From: Gongronella butleri
Lineage: Eukaryota > Mucoromycota > Mucoromycetes > Mucorales > Cunninghamellaceae
Length of the DNA stretch: 64,000 bases
Direction: 5' to 3'
Assembly: GCA_025201375.1 (NCBI GenBank)
Contig: JAIWZP010000015.1
Location: 62,001 to 126,000, forward strand
Shown: one piece after another, positions 23,640-35,592 of the stretch
Position numbering within the stretch: position 1 is the stretch's first letter
Layout: every line of letters starts with the position of its first letter
Position numbers and translations under genes: made by a program
Notes under the pieces: model-generated
Told to the model about the DNA's origin: nothing
The model's database searches: none
What the model saw: only the letters and a program-made list of their open reading frames with translations

Positions 23640-24737
23640 TCACAGGGCGGTTTTTTTGCCGTCCATTGTTTTCCAAGCGCGGCGCGCGAGACGCGATTGT
23701 TGTTGAACCTTGAGATCGATCAGATTCTTGCTTTGCAGGGTTTTGAATCTGCCCCAGCAGCATCCGCGCGATCGATGGGGAAGGTACGTGGACGAGATCA
23801 TGGCCCACGACAGGCCCTGCTCGTATCCTTTTTGTAGCAGCTCGTCTTCGATGGGGGTCCATGGCGTACGTGTCTGCATGGGTGAGACGGGCATGGCCGA
23901 CGACGTCGCCAGCATCGTGTGCACGTTTGACGTCGAGCAAGAGCGATGGCGCTGGCGGGCCTGCGACATGTGTTTACGCGGCATGACGGTGGACATGGAT
24001 GAGGTAAGCGGCGCGACAAGGGCGTCTTGATGCGGCGATTGGTGCGGATGGAGCAATTGCGGCTGTTGACTTTGCTGTTGATAATACGAAAGCAAAGGCG
24101 AAGTGCGATGATGTTCGCTGTAGGCGCGCTGGCGAGGCGATCCGCCTTGGCTGCTACTAATGCTGTTGCTGCGGCTGCTGAGCGAACTGCACGTGCTAAG
24201 GCTGCTGCTGCTCATCGATCGCGCACGCTTCCACGCATCCACATCGTGATAAATTTGATCAATGTACGTAGCGTGCTGCGGCGACTGCACCGTCAACAGA
24301 TCCTGCGGCCCCAATTCATTGGCCACCTTGATCTGCTGGCGCTGCTGCTCAATGTCCATCGACTGACACAATAAATGCTTGATATCCATCACGTCTACAA
24401 GGAAAAAAGAAAAAAAAAGAAAAAAAAAAGAAAAAAAACGAAAAAAAAAAACGAAAAAAAAACGAAAAAAAAACGAAAAAACAAAAAGAAAAAGAAAAAA
24501 AGGAAGAAAATGTCAGTCCTCGGCAATACCCATCTCATTGTCTTGCTGCCGCCTCCCTCCTTTCTCCTTCCTCCCCCCTCTTTGTGCCCCCTTCTCCTCC
24601 CCCCCTCCCCTCACGCCAAGCACATGTCGGCCCCTCCTCAATGATGAACACTGTTTTCCTTTCCTAATCCGATGAATGCCATGCGACAATGGCATTTTGT
24701 CTTTTCTTTCTCTATTTTTTTTTTACTTACTTGACAT
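23640..24737 (-). CDS. Myb/SANT-like domain protein
   Basis: Exons 24731-24737 (7 nt, ATGTCA + A) and 23640-24394 give 253 aa. The C-terminal third holds one Myb/SANT repeat: 'TPWTPIEDELLQKGYEQGLS', then 'WAMIS' and 'GCCWGRFKTLQ' supply three spaced tryptophans. The middle is Ser-, Gln- and His-rich low complexity. One repeat with a Cys-Trp third helix suggests a DNA- or chromatin-binding regulator; target unknown. If the tiny first exon is wrong, translation could start at the in-frame ATG four codons into exon 2. The 336-bp intron is unusual (see separate entry). Divergent from the glutamine amidotransferase gene across 3.8 kb. Confidence 0.75.
24395..24730 (-). repeat. Low-complexity intron of the Myb-like gene
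   Basis: About 100 bp of A-runs interrupted by single G or CG (24401-24510), then a strongly pyrimidine-rich stretch (24545-24615) on the plus strand. On the coding strand the acceptor is therefore preceded by a long T-rich tract. The intron is several times longer than most others here (roughly 50-110 bp). Confidence 0.6.
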
Positions 24738-27700
24738 GTTGATCGAAATATAAAAAAAAGCAATTGAGGCTATTGGGGGGAGGGAAGGCGATGACAAATG
24801 TATTCAAAGAGGGAATGACAATAAATCAAAAATAAAATACACAAAAAAAGTTGGCAGACAATTGAATAGATAAGATGCGGGTTGAGACGTGAGTGTGCCA
24901 AAAAAGAAGAAAAGAAATGGAGAGTAAAGAAAGATGGTCGATAAAAAGAGCGATCAGGCACAATAAAAAAGTATTGCGTGGATAATATGCTTAGGGAGTA
25001 AAATGAGGTGGGTCTACCAGGGGAAAGAGGTCATGAAAAAAGGAGTTGTAAAAAAATAGTAAAAAGAAAAAGGGGAAAAAGAGAAAAAGAAAGAAGGGGG
25101 AGGCAAAAAAAAAAGTGCTATTTAACATGGAGGATGCCGTCGATGACGCGAAAATAAAGATCATGAAGCAGTCAATGTCTTAATTGAAACCCATTTTGTT
25201 GCATCATGGCGCCCTGCTTGGATTCGATGGGCTCTTTTGTGCACTGCGTACATGTGCGTTTTGTGTACGCGTGTGTGTGATCATCCCCCTCTTTTTTTTT
25301 TTTTTTTTTTCTTTCTCCACACCCATCATAAAAAAGGCGGCCCAGGTCATGAGGCGCGCGTCCATTTGGAAGAAATAAAACGTGGAAGATCGTTTACCCT
25401 CCCCCCATTGTCATTTACGACGTCGCTTCATGCACACGCAAGCGTAAAAAAGGTGGCCATTCAACGTCCAAATGCTAAATTTGGATCAAAATAAAAGAAA
25501 GGGTGAGCAGAGCGAGCGGCTAGGGGGGAAAAGGACGAGGGATAAAGCAATTGAAAAGCCCCTGGGTGTCAGGCACACTTCCGATAGCATGCGTCAGCGC
25601 TCGGCACATCTTTTTTGATCATTTTCCCAAATTTGGTCAACAAAAATAAAAAAGCAAGAGTAAGCTTACTCTTCTCACTTTTGAAAAAAAAGGAGGTTGG
25701 GCGATTTGAAGTGCACAAAAAAAAAAAAAAATGGGGGGTGAGCGGTGTTGCATCTGCGCGCGCCCACTTATTCTTTTCAATGGCCCCGCCCTCGGATCCA
25801 GCTGGATGGTCGCGCGATCAGCATCCATTGGATCCTGATCACGGCCTGGTTGCAATGTCAACGCGGGTAGAAATGCCGCGTTGGCAACCTCACGAGGTGT
25901 CGAGCCCCCCAGAGCCCTCGCGGGCCCGCCCCTTTGTCTTTTTTTTTTTTTTTTTTTTTTTCCTTGTTGATCAACATGTCGGCGCACCATCGAGTGCCGC
26001 AAATCACGCGCTCAATGGGGCAATTTGTGGCCGGCGCAACTTTTTCGTGCCAAGAATGACACTCTTTTTCTCTCTTTTTCGCTTTCGTCGGTCCTATGGG
26101 GGGAATGCATGAGCAAGGGGATAAGCAACAGGCAATTTCTTATTTTCTCGCTTTTTGGGATGAAAAGGGAGGGTTGAAAAAAGTGAAAGGCAACCTTGTT
26201 GATGCAAATACGCCATGTCATGCGCATGCTTTTTTACTTTTTCACCTAAATTTAGGTTACACTGACCCTTTTTGCCCCTCTCCTGAAATGACCCCATTTG
26301 CAGTAGCAGCCATCTTGTCAAATAGGACCCGTTCATCCGCCAGGACGTGACAGGATGCACCTTGAAAATGGGAAATTTGTGTAAAAATAGCGCGCGACCG
26401 CCTTTAAAAGGCATTTTGTCAACTGATGAACGATAAACAATCATTGTATGCGGCTTGACATGCACAGGCGCTAACAGGCCTAAAGTTGCGCGGCAAGGCA
26501 GGGCCAGATGTGTCGAGAAAAAAAAATTCATTATTAAAAAAAAAAAAAAAACAAGGAAGAGCAAAGCGTGGGGGTGGATGCATGAGCGTGCCTTTGGACG
26601 TGCCGGCCTCCATCCAAATCCACGCAATTCCATCCAATCCTCCTCTTCAATGCAGGACAATGAGAAACCAATTGGCCAGCGTGTGAGCATTTCCCCGGCT
26701 TTTGCTTGCTTTTGTCAATTGCGTAACCTGGGTGGGCGCAAGTGCGGCACTGCATATGCCTACATACAGGAAGATGCGCAAAACAGAATCCTGCTCGTTT
26801 CCCTGCGCATCCCCCCTTGCTCCGTGATGCAAGCAGCAAAAAAAAAAAAAAAAAAAATAGAGAGGGTCATCTGCATCTCCCTCGCTCTTGTTCGCTCCTT
26901 TTGCCTTTTCATCCGTCTCCTTGAGCCCTTGCGATAAGCCAAGTTCATTACTCTGTTGATCAGCATGGCAACAGGGTGGCTTGCATCCCACCCCTTGTTT
27001 CCCCCAATTCCCTTATTTCCCTAGTTTCCCACCAACCAATCTCCTCAATTTCACGCATGACGGCCGAAATGCCCTATTTTAGCAAACGTGGCCATGAGGC
27101 CCACGCTCTTTTACAAAAAGAAAAAAAAACAAAGGGTCTGGTCGCCAACGCCAGTCCAAGCGCATACCCCTCCGACATCGACCTTGATTCACGCGCAGTA
27201 CGCTGATCATGCTTGGCATGGCCAATGTTCTGCCATTTATCAAGGGAAATCGAGACTTGTCGCGCATGTAAGGGGTCACGCCAGCTCACAATGGGGGAGC
27301 AAAAAATACAGAGGCACTCACTACCCCTCCGCACGATACAAAAACCCGTCCCCGTGTTGCAAACGCCATGGAACTCCTTCCCCAGAGTGGATCAGAACGA
27401 GAAATTTTGTCACGTAGAGCCCCAGGAAATAGCCAAGAATCTCCGCTTGTTATTTTTTGAATTTCTGATCGAAATAATTTTTTTTTTTTTTTGCCCGCTG
27501 CAACTTGCTTCCGCCGCGACTTGCATCCAACGCGATGTTTTGACGCATGATTCCTTGGCCAACACACGCCATACAAGGGTGTGAACTTGCACAATACAAA
27601 AAAAAAGTCGCCATCTAACCACGAGGTCGCGACAAATCGCGCGTTTTGTTTGTTCATTGGCGTGCACGCGATCAATTCGTTCCCAAGGCCACGCGGCGCC

Positions 27701-28544
27701 CTGCGACAATGACCACAAGCCGGGTGGAACGCAATGCCCAAGCCTCCTTTGCAGCTCTTCTTTGCCCGTGGTTTCATGAACATTGGGAATCTTCCAAGTT
27801 GATATCCATTGATCCCTCTCGTCTTTACTTACTGTCTCTTTTTTTTTCTTTTTATTTAGATCCTGGCATGCGGAGTCACTGGAACCGCATCTTCTGAATG
27901 GCACACATGTCTTTCTATACTTTTTAGTGCTTCCTTTGCCAGGAATTGGGCGGCATTACTGCCAAGCACAAGGCAGCTTTGTCCCTAGATCATTTTTTCG
28001 TTGGGTTCGTGAGAAGGCACTCGATCATTCCGAGATTTTCCACTCGCATGGCGCGGGAGCCCCGGATGCTTGGGTCCTTTGGCATGAAAAATCAGGTACA
28101 ATCAGTGGATGTGATGGAAGCGTGCCGTGTGATTGGTGGAAAAGATCTTTTGATCATTGCGCAACAAGGACAACGATTGGCGCGCCATTGACCCGCCCGT
28201 CAGACTGAAACCATGATTGGCCCCCCGCGTGTGAACTTGTTGCCTTTTTCCGTCTTTTGGCTTTTTTACATTGTGATCATTGATCATGCATTAAATCTCA
28301 GTTTTAATTTTTACGATCTCACTTGACCACGCTTGCACACCCAAAAATATTCTGTTCCGTTGCCGCGGCTCACAAACCCCACACCCAAATTCAAGGCACC
28401 GGCGCGCCGTGACCCGCAGGGGAATGCAAAAAATGAAAAAAAAAAATAAAAAAAAATTATAAAAAGGCGACCCGGCGCACGAAACGAGAACAAAATTGTC
28501 AATTTTTTTTCTCTCTCTCAATTCCTCATTTTTAAATACCTTCC
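24738..28544. other. 3.8-kb gene-free divergent intergenic region
   Basis: It lies between the starts of the Myb-like gene and the glutamine amidotransferase gene. It contains several A or T runs of 12-20 nt (e.g. 25290, 25940, 26535, 26839, 27478) but no R1/R2 repeat and no TACTGTA/TACAGTA motif that I could find. ORFs such as 27946-28191 lack a recognisable domain and cannot be joined convincingly to flanking exons. It could hold an unrecognised gene, a non-coding RNA or an extended regulatory region. Confidence 0.5.
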
Positions 28545-29472
28545 ATGCCCGGTCAATCCATTGCACACCTTCATCTTGCGATCCTGGAGAGCTTCCGTCC
28601 ATCGGCGGATATCCAGAAGCACCATGGGTCGTTTGTGGACATGGTGCAAGCTGTCTTTGACAAAGCGGCGTCTGTGCGCAATGCTGGCAATGCGACCAAG
28701 GTGACGTTGTCGTGGGACACGTTCAATGTGCTCGATGGCGAATACCCGCTGCCCATGGAGATTGAAACGGGCAAATACCAAGGCATTGTGATCACGGGGT
28801 CGACCGATAATGCATATGGCGACGAGCCTTGGAAGCAAACGCTCGTGGCCTTCATCCAAGGTCTTATTGCTGGCGAGGGCCAATTCAAGGTCCCCATGCT
28901 TGGCATCTGCTTTGGCCATCAAATCATCGCGCGCGCCTGCGGTGTGCCTAGCGAGCAAAACCCGCGCGGATGGGAACTCGGGCCTTGCTCACTGCAATTG
29001 ACCAGCGTCGGACAGCATGTGCTACAGACTGATAAGACCGCCATTGTAAGTAAAAAAAAAAAAAAAAAGATATGATAGCGAATTCGACAAAAAGCTTATT
29101 TTTTTGCTTTCCGCACCTTTTTTTTTCTACTCTTTTTTTTTTTTTCGCCAGGTTTTGAATCAATTCCATGAAGATCATGTGCCAACGCTACCAAAGGGTT
29201 TTGTCAATCTTGCAACGACGGCGCCACACACACCTGTGCAAGTGATGATTTCCGAGGACAGCCGCTGCCTCACTGTGCAGGGCCATCCCGAGATCACCAC
29301 GGCTGCCACGAGCACGCTCGTTGACAAATATGGTCACACCATGCCCATTGACACGGTGTGTGCCGCACGAGAGCAAATGGCCCTCGATCCGGCCCTGGAA
29401 GGCGTTTGGCTCACCGATCGCCTGCTGTCCCTGTTCCTCCGAGAGCTACCACTCCCTACTCAAGTTCAGTAA
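28545..29472 (+). CDS. Class I glutamine amidotransferase-like protein
   Basis: Two exons, 28545-29045 and 29152-29472; 273 aa. Stand-alone class I (triad) GATase domain: nucleophile in 'MLGICFGHQ' (C122) and the His-x-Glu pair in 'VQGHPE' (H212, E214), with 'GIVITGSTDNAY' forming the oxyanion region. Stand-alone fungal members resemble GMP-synthase GATase domains but lack the synthase; their acceptor is unknown, so hydrolysis of a gamma-glutamyl amide is inferred only from the triad. The intron carries an A15 run directly after the donor and T-runs before the acceptor. Its 3' end faces the Rab prenyltransferase gene, 137 bp away. Confidence 0.92.
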
Positions 29473-29609
29473 AACTGTATCCATTCCCCCCCTTGTTCAT
29501 ACAATCATCTTATTTCATATGTAGAAAAACACCCCACAATTCAATAAAAACGCGCAAAAGACGCGTCGACAATCTTGTATTTTACAAATCTATTGCTACA
29601 CGACCACTT

Positions 29610-31719
29610 CTACAGGTCAAAAAGATAGGCCAGCAATGCTGGACCATGCTCTTTTTCTTTCAAAATCGTTTCCATTGCCCGTCGCACCATAATTCGATTT
29701 TCTAAGGGCAAAAAAAAAAAAAAAAAGGAAAATGAGCAAATGATAACGCGCTCTCAGAGCCCGCCGTGAGCTTACTCATTTCTTTGTAGCGATTGGCGCG
29801 ATAGCTGTCCAGAGTAATGAGCTGGTCGACAATGGAGATGCTCTCATTGTCCAAAGTGCTTGCATTTGCGCCCGAGCGCAGGCGCAGCTGCTGCAAAAAG
29901 TGGCTGAGGGTTTGTAGCGCCCCTGGAAGACATCAAAAACAAGTTGCATGAGCTTACTGTCCGATGATTCACGAAATGTTGCCCCTTTTAATTGCTTACA
30001 TTTGCTTTCGGGCTCGCAGTCAATGAGGTCGCGCACCACTTGGATCTCGTTTTCGAGTGTCTGGATGGGATCCAGCGAGTACCAATTGCTGGAATCTTGC
30101 GCCATCGGGTCATTATAACGACGTGCAAGGGTGATAGGCTTGCTGTTGGCCCTTCGCGCGCTGACGATGCTATTCCATTTGTCTAAAACAAGAATGAGAT
30201 GCCTGTTTTCTTCTCTTTTGGCACGTGCTTTTTCTTTTTCGTTTTGTACCTGAGCTCAGGGGAACGTCTTTGATGGAATTTGTCCATGTCTTGTCTGTGT
30301 CCATGGTCATGGCGCTGCTAATCGGGAACACATTGTTGGAATGGATGGCAATGGATGCGGGTTGTGGCGCATTGGGCGCCACGGAGAAGAGCCATACTGC
30401 GCCGCTGTCGCCAGGCGTGTAGCTGCTCGCCTTGGAGATGGCAGTCTCCATGGGCAGCCATTGGCCGACCACAGCATGCTGTTGCGCGTCGAGCACCGTT
30501 GGAAATTGAGAAAATCGCACCATATCGTTGAAAACAAACAACAAATTCCCATCACCAACATTGTAAACACCAACAAGCGTCACATGAGACGGAGCTAAAG
30601 AAAAACGAAATGAAGAAAAATGAAAAAACGAAAAAAATGAGAAAAAGAGCAAAATGCGCGCCAGTCTGGGTCATTTTGACGTATCGACGGGTTGTTTTTT
30701 TGCGTGTCGTCACTCATTTTACCTTTTCCGAGAAGCCACCAGTAGTAGAGCCATGCAGACTGGTCGTCTGGGTCGGTGTAGATGGCATTTTGGATCATTT
30801 CAAACTCATTGCGCGCGACGTCGTTCTTTTCGTCCTCGGACATGTCAGCGACAATCTCGGGCAGCAGCTTTGATCGCTGATGCCATGCCGAATAATTGCT
30901 AAAGGACTGGTTGATCTTTTGCGTGGTAAAATCATATTCTTGCTGCACAATCGCATAATCTTCCTTTGCATTGCCAGTGAGCTGGCGCAGATGCTCCACC
31001 ACGACGCGTCGATAAGTCCATCCGTGGACTAAAAATAAATAAAGAGTTTAAAAGACTTCTCTTCTTGTCGTTGCCTAGAAACTTACAATTGCGAGCATCC
31101 ATGGTAAGCATCTTGTTGACGAGATGCAATTCGCCCTCCCAGCTTGGCCGGGGCATGGTGCGCAGGCACCAAAGCCGATGATTCCACAGCCAGTAGGATT
31201 TGGGATTGATGCGAATCAGCTGCATAAACAGCTCCAACTCTTGCAAAAACACCTTTTGATCGTGCTCTTTTTGCTCTTTTTGCTCCTGATCGTCCTCACC
31301 GCCTTGGCTCTGCAAAATTCCGCGCTGCAGCACCACGCGTCGGTGGTTCCACACTGTGTAATAGTCTGGATTCTGCCGCAGAAGCTTTGTCGTCACCAAA
31401 AGCGTCTCCGTCGTGTACTCGCCGCTGCTCATCTAAGAAACACCAGTGAACAATGGCAATGTCAGCACGTTTTACTGCTCTCTGTCTTTGTCCGGGCGGC
31501 CACTTTTTGACGCTCTTTTGCCGCGACACACTTACTCTGTGCCTGAGATCGCCTACAAGGCCATTGTACTCTTGAATCTTGCCAGCTTCCTTGGCTCGTC
31601 GCGCCTTGACGATCTCCTCGGAGGTCTTTTCGCGCTTCCTTCCGTGCTAAACATCACAAAAATGTTAATGAGACTCTCTGGGGAATAAGAATATTCGAAA
31701 AGTTTACCACTTCACTCAT
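29610..31719 (-). CDS. BET4: Rab geranylgeranyltransferase alpha subunit (with Ig-like insert)
   Basis: Eight exons: 31708-31719, 31536-31646, 31087-31432, 30723-31028, 30250-30594, 30000-30182, 29776-29922, 29610-29701; 513 aa. With a beta subunit it attaches geranylgeranyl groups to Rab GTPases held by REP. The N-terminus 'MSEVHGRKREKTSEE' and the PPTA repeats ('YYTVWNHRR', 'SYWLWNHR', 'NFHGWTYRR', 'YSAWHQRS', 'QSAWLYYWWLLGK') are diagnostic. Residues about 259-373 form a beta-rich insertion at the place where animal RabGGTA carries its Ig-like domain; yeast Bet4 lacks it. The C-terminal 'SKWALQTL' helices follow; no leucine-rich repeat domain is present. Exon 1 codes only four residues. 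Confidence 0.92.
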
Positions 31720-32215
31720 GGCCGTGTTGAAAATAAAAAGAAACGTGGAAGGAACAGGTGCCTCCTCATGCCCCTAGCGCAGGGAAGCCTATTTCAATGC
31801 CCGGTCTGAGTTTAAACATGCCGATTTCATATGCAAAGCGTATCAATATCTCGTGTGTGGTGATTTTTCGCTCATTACTAGTCCATGGACAGACCTTCAG
31901 GTGTCAAATTTTGCGCAATTTTTTCAATGCGCACAAGAGACAATTGAACCAAATTTGACAGAGGTAGAATCATTTCAACGCCAGCAAAATCGAATTGGTG
32001 CATTTTGGTTATGTTTTTGCGATTTCGACATGTAGTTGGACTGAATTTTTACACTTGAAGTGTGTCGTTGTACGATTTTGCGATTTGCAGTTAAATGCTG
32101 CGCAAAAACAGCAGCGATAAATTAGAGGTTTGTCGAGAATATCGCGGCAGGAGCCTTTTTCTTGTATTTTTCTTGTTTCTCGTTTGGTTCCCAGCCAAGA
32201 AAGAAATTGACACTG
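31720..32215. other. Intergenic, promoter side of BET4
   Basis: No gene recognised. AT-rich; contains the BET4 promoter and grades into repeat R2. Confidence 0.4.
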
Positions 32216-32950
32216 GGATCCGATGAAGACACCGCCTTCTCAACCAAATGAGCCCGCTCTTGCATCTCTGTAATCACTGGATGGCTCGCAATTTCGAATT
32301 TCAAAATGTCGAATTTTTCAAGGGGTGTACTCACTGATTTGAAAATGAAGAAATTTAGGTCCTCGGATCGTCATGCAATTCATGCACATGGTACACTGGC
32401 CTCATTCACCGACAGAAAGGCAACAAAAACCAGGGGCGCATTGACTGGTTTCGGCGAAAAAATGCATTTTTTGTCTTATTTTCGACTCATGCCAACTCGA
32501 CGAAAAATCCCTCTATCTCGATGAAATAAAAATTATCAAAAGAGCACGACACACTGCGTATGTAGACATTGGAGATCATTGAAAAAAGTGGGTTTTTGGG
32601 CATTTTCGACGCGGTTTTAAAGTCATAGACATTTTCCGACGCGTGATAAACCGCGTCAGACGTCGATTTGCACGCGTCTGGTCCTTATCAAATCCATGCG
32701 CCTGACGCATTGCTTGGTAGTGGACGCGCCGGCGGGGCTCTATGGACGCATTTTTCGTGCGCAATTCGACGCTGAAATTAAATATAAAATTGCACATTGC
32801 TCGTCAACGAGTCATTGGACCTCTCTTGTTTTTGGTGTTTTCCATGGGGTTGCCATGCCATCTCTCCTGTGTGCAAGTTTGATCTAATTCTGGGGACCTA
32901 AAAATTCGATTTTGGTTTTGAGGGCTCGCCGTGACAAAATCATCATTTGC
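32216..32950 (+). repeat. R2 dispersed repeat, copy 2
   Basis: Aligns without large gaps to copy 1 (4931-5720), sharing 'CACTGGATGG', 'TTCACCGACAGAAAGGC', 'ACTCGACGAAAAATC', 'GACGCGTGATAAACCGCGTC' and 'AAAATTGCACATTGCTCGTC'. It is in the same orientation as copy 1. Confidence 0.75.
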
Positions 32951-33685
32951 GCGTGATGTGCTCCAATGACTTTAGACCGTGTGCAAAACACGACCCACTA
33001 TGGGTTCCTAGCTGGCTCTTTAATGTTAAGATGCTTTTCGGTGCATTGCGGCGCATGGATGGCGACTTGCACATTAAAGCACCTTTAAAACCGAATTTTT
33101 ATAAAGTTTCTTCAGAGTATCTTGTTGAAAGGGATCCAATGTCAAAGGTGTTGATCGTGGAATCAAGGGCCACTCCAACATCGTCGAAAAATCGACGGTA
33201 GTTGAGTAAATTTTTGAAATGAACCCGCCTATATGAGTTTTTTTTTACGTATTACTATTATGTTGAACAGATGGGCTTGGCACGCTCAAGATTTAGCAAT
33301 GCAGACGTCGCAATTTCTACTCGACAAGAGCTGTACGTTCCCTGTTAAACAAACGGAAGGGATTTTTTGTTGCAATGATCGTAAAAAAAAAGGTTTGGGA
33401 CAAAACCACAATGTCAGGCGTTGCGCACAATTTTTAAGTGGGGTTCACCATCTCGTGGTGCATCAGCTAAAGTGGCTTTAAATTATGTGTCTCGAGACAT
33501 AACGTTATTTCACCATTATTTTATAAAAATGATTGGCGAGTCTTTTATTTTTATCATGTGTAAGAGTGTGTCATCTTTGTGTGAGTAAAAGATCTGGAAT
33601 AAGCAGAGACATTGCAAGTTGTGCCAAAAATATCGGAGGGTCTGCTGCGGTTCTAATGTTATGATATGAAATAGAGAGACTTTTC

Positions 33686-33739
<54 letters not shown>

Positions 33740-34050
33740 GAGCGACCGATCAAGCAAGCAAGGGCTTGCGCATGAACTTACAGTGGCGTGAGAAGCTTAT
33801 GCCATTGATGAGTGATGGGTGTGCTTTGCGTGCTGTTTGTTGTATAATTTACCTAATTGCCTTTGCAGATGAATAGTTTGAACATTGATGATTTGTGTTG
33901 GGCACGATTTTTTTTTCGCATATGGAACTACGAGATCGTCAGACCAATGTGCTTTCGTGTTCGAGAGTGCATTTTGGTGCCTGCGGCGGCGATGATAATG
34001 ATGATGAGTTGATCCAATAATGCTGTCCCCCCACTTGCAATATTATTTTG
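32951..34050. other. Unassigned intergenic DNA
   Basis: No gene recognised. The short ORFs at 32947-33201 and 33233-33481 show no known domain. They could be eroded element fragments. A 51-nt A tract lies at 33687-33737. Confidence 0.4.
33687..33737 (+). repeat. A51 homopolymer tract
   Basis: An uninterrupted run of 51 A, the longest in the window. It could be an eroded retroposon tail or simple slippage. No matching target duplication is evident on its flanks. Confidence 0.9.
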
Positions 34051-34059
34051 CGCTGCATT

Positions 34060-35300
34060 TTAACTAGTAAACACGAATCTCAAGATTTCTCGAGACTGAG
34101 TGATCCGATTCGCGAAAAAAAATTAACAACATTGAAGAACTGAGCCTATCATCAACTGGTACAAATTTGGGACCAGATGAGCAAGTTTCTCAGGAAGCGC
34201 CAGTTTTATAGGCGTAAATGGGATACGATCAGCAGCATTTTGTCTCGTACTGCGGCAACATCTGAGCGCCTCCCCACGTGACTCGCCTCAAATGAATCGG
34301 TGGCCAAACGCGGTAAAAGCGCGTGTGGTTTGGGGATATCGCTTCACGTTTTCGGCGAGTTGGCCTTGAGGGGTCGTTTTGATTTTGGTTTGGCCCTAAT
34401 TTTATGAAAAATGTATGTTCTCAGGACTGAATGATCCGATTTGGGAAAAAACTTGACATCGCCTGCTTTTTGTGTTCAGCATCCTATAGCTCGAACATAG
34501 GACCCGATGAACAAGATCCGGAGGACACTCCCAGCAAAAAGTGGGTAAGGGTTTGTCCATTTTGGCAGCGTACGCGACAGCCGCCCAACGTATCGACGCG
34601 CAATTTACCTCAAATAAATCTGTGAACAAAGACAGTAAAAGCGATTGTGTTTTGGAGACATTGCATTAAGATCTCGGCAAGTTGGTGTGCAAATACTCTG
34701 AAAACTCGCATTTTCGAGGTTGGTTTGGCAGGAATGATACTGGGCCGGCTCTGCCCGGCTGTCCGTATTCACAAATATGGGCTTCCGCAAGCGTGAAAAA
34801 AAAAACCAGTCAGCATCTCAGCAAGTGCCCGAAAAATGCACAAAAGAGCGATTTTCATCCGTTTTGGATTTTTACACACAAATAAAGCGTTTGATCTGTC
34901 CGTATTTCAATCTCAGTGGGCAGAAAAAACTGACGCGCGCTATCGTTTCGATGCCTGAGGCATCGCGCTATACGGCACAATAACGTACAACCTTTTAAAC
35001 GCCAAATAAAGAGCGTGTTTTTCAGATTATGGCGGCCTGTGTGCCTTCAGAAAAGTTTTTACAGCCTGCTCTCCCGGCTCGCAACGAAAAAATCAAATGG
35101 TAAAGGCCTTGAGGCGATCCAACCATTATACAGTATGTGGTGGTCAAAATCAGATTTGTAAATACTGTACCTACTGTACTCGCCCTGAAAAACTTGGGTT
35201 GGTTCGTCATTGTTGTTGGCCAACAAATGCCGGTGAATCTTTTTTTCACTTGACAAAGAAGCGAATTTTACAATCTTTATTATATCAGCATGCAGGGTTT
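34060..35300 (+). repeat. R1 repeat, copy e (tandem module B plus start of A)
   Basis: 34060-34680 repeats the module-B blocks in the same order as 1150-1950: 'CTCAAGATTTCTCGAGACTG', 'TTGGGACCAGATGAGCAAG', 'CTCAAATGAATCGGTGGCC', 'GACCCGATGAACAAGATCC'. Near 35038 'TGTGCCTTCAGAAAAG' and 'TTTTTACAGCCTGC' resemble 18481-18511 of copy b. Three TACAGTA/TACTGTA motifs are at 35129, 35163 and 35172. Confidence 0.75.
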
Positions 35301-35592
35301 TGATCTACTTGTCGTTGAGAAGCGTAAGGTTTTAAATGATTGACCCGAATTTGTTAGCCTGCAAAGTCGTCTGTCTCTTTCCAATCAGCAGTACACGTTT
35401 CACCAAGAACGCAGCAACGCACACAAAATTAAAAAAATCGGATTACAGCATTTTTATTTTATTTTATTTTTTTTTGGCGTGAGAAGAAGAAAAAATAAAA
35501 CGGAGAGAGGTATCGCATAAGTCCTTTATTGATTGATGACAGGGATTATGTAGCAAAAATTGAAAGGGAGAAAAAAAAGTGAGGAATGGTAT

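Noticed and set aside
24395..24730. Short plus-strand Lys-rich ORF in A-rich sequence
   Set aside because: It is coded by the A-run low-complexity intron of the Myb-like gene.
27946..28191. Possible last exon of an unannotated gene (F-L-C-Q-E-L-G-G-I-T frame)
   Set aside because: A TTTTTAG acceptor precedes it, but no upstream exon joins with good phase and no family is recognised.
33687..33737. Retroposon insertion marked by A51
   Set aside because: No target duplication or internal promoter could be seen; slippage explains it equally well.
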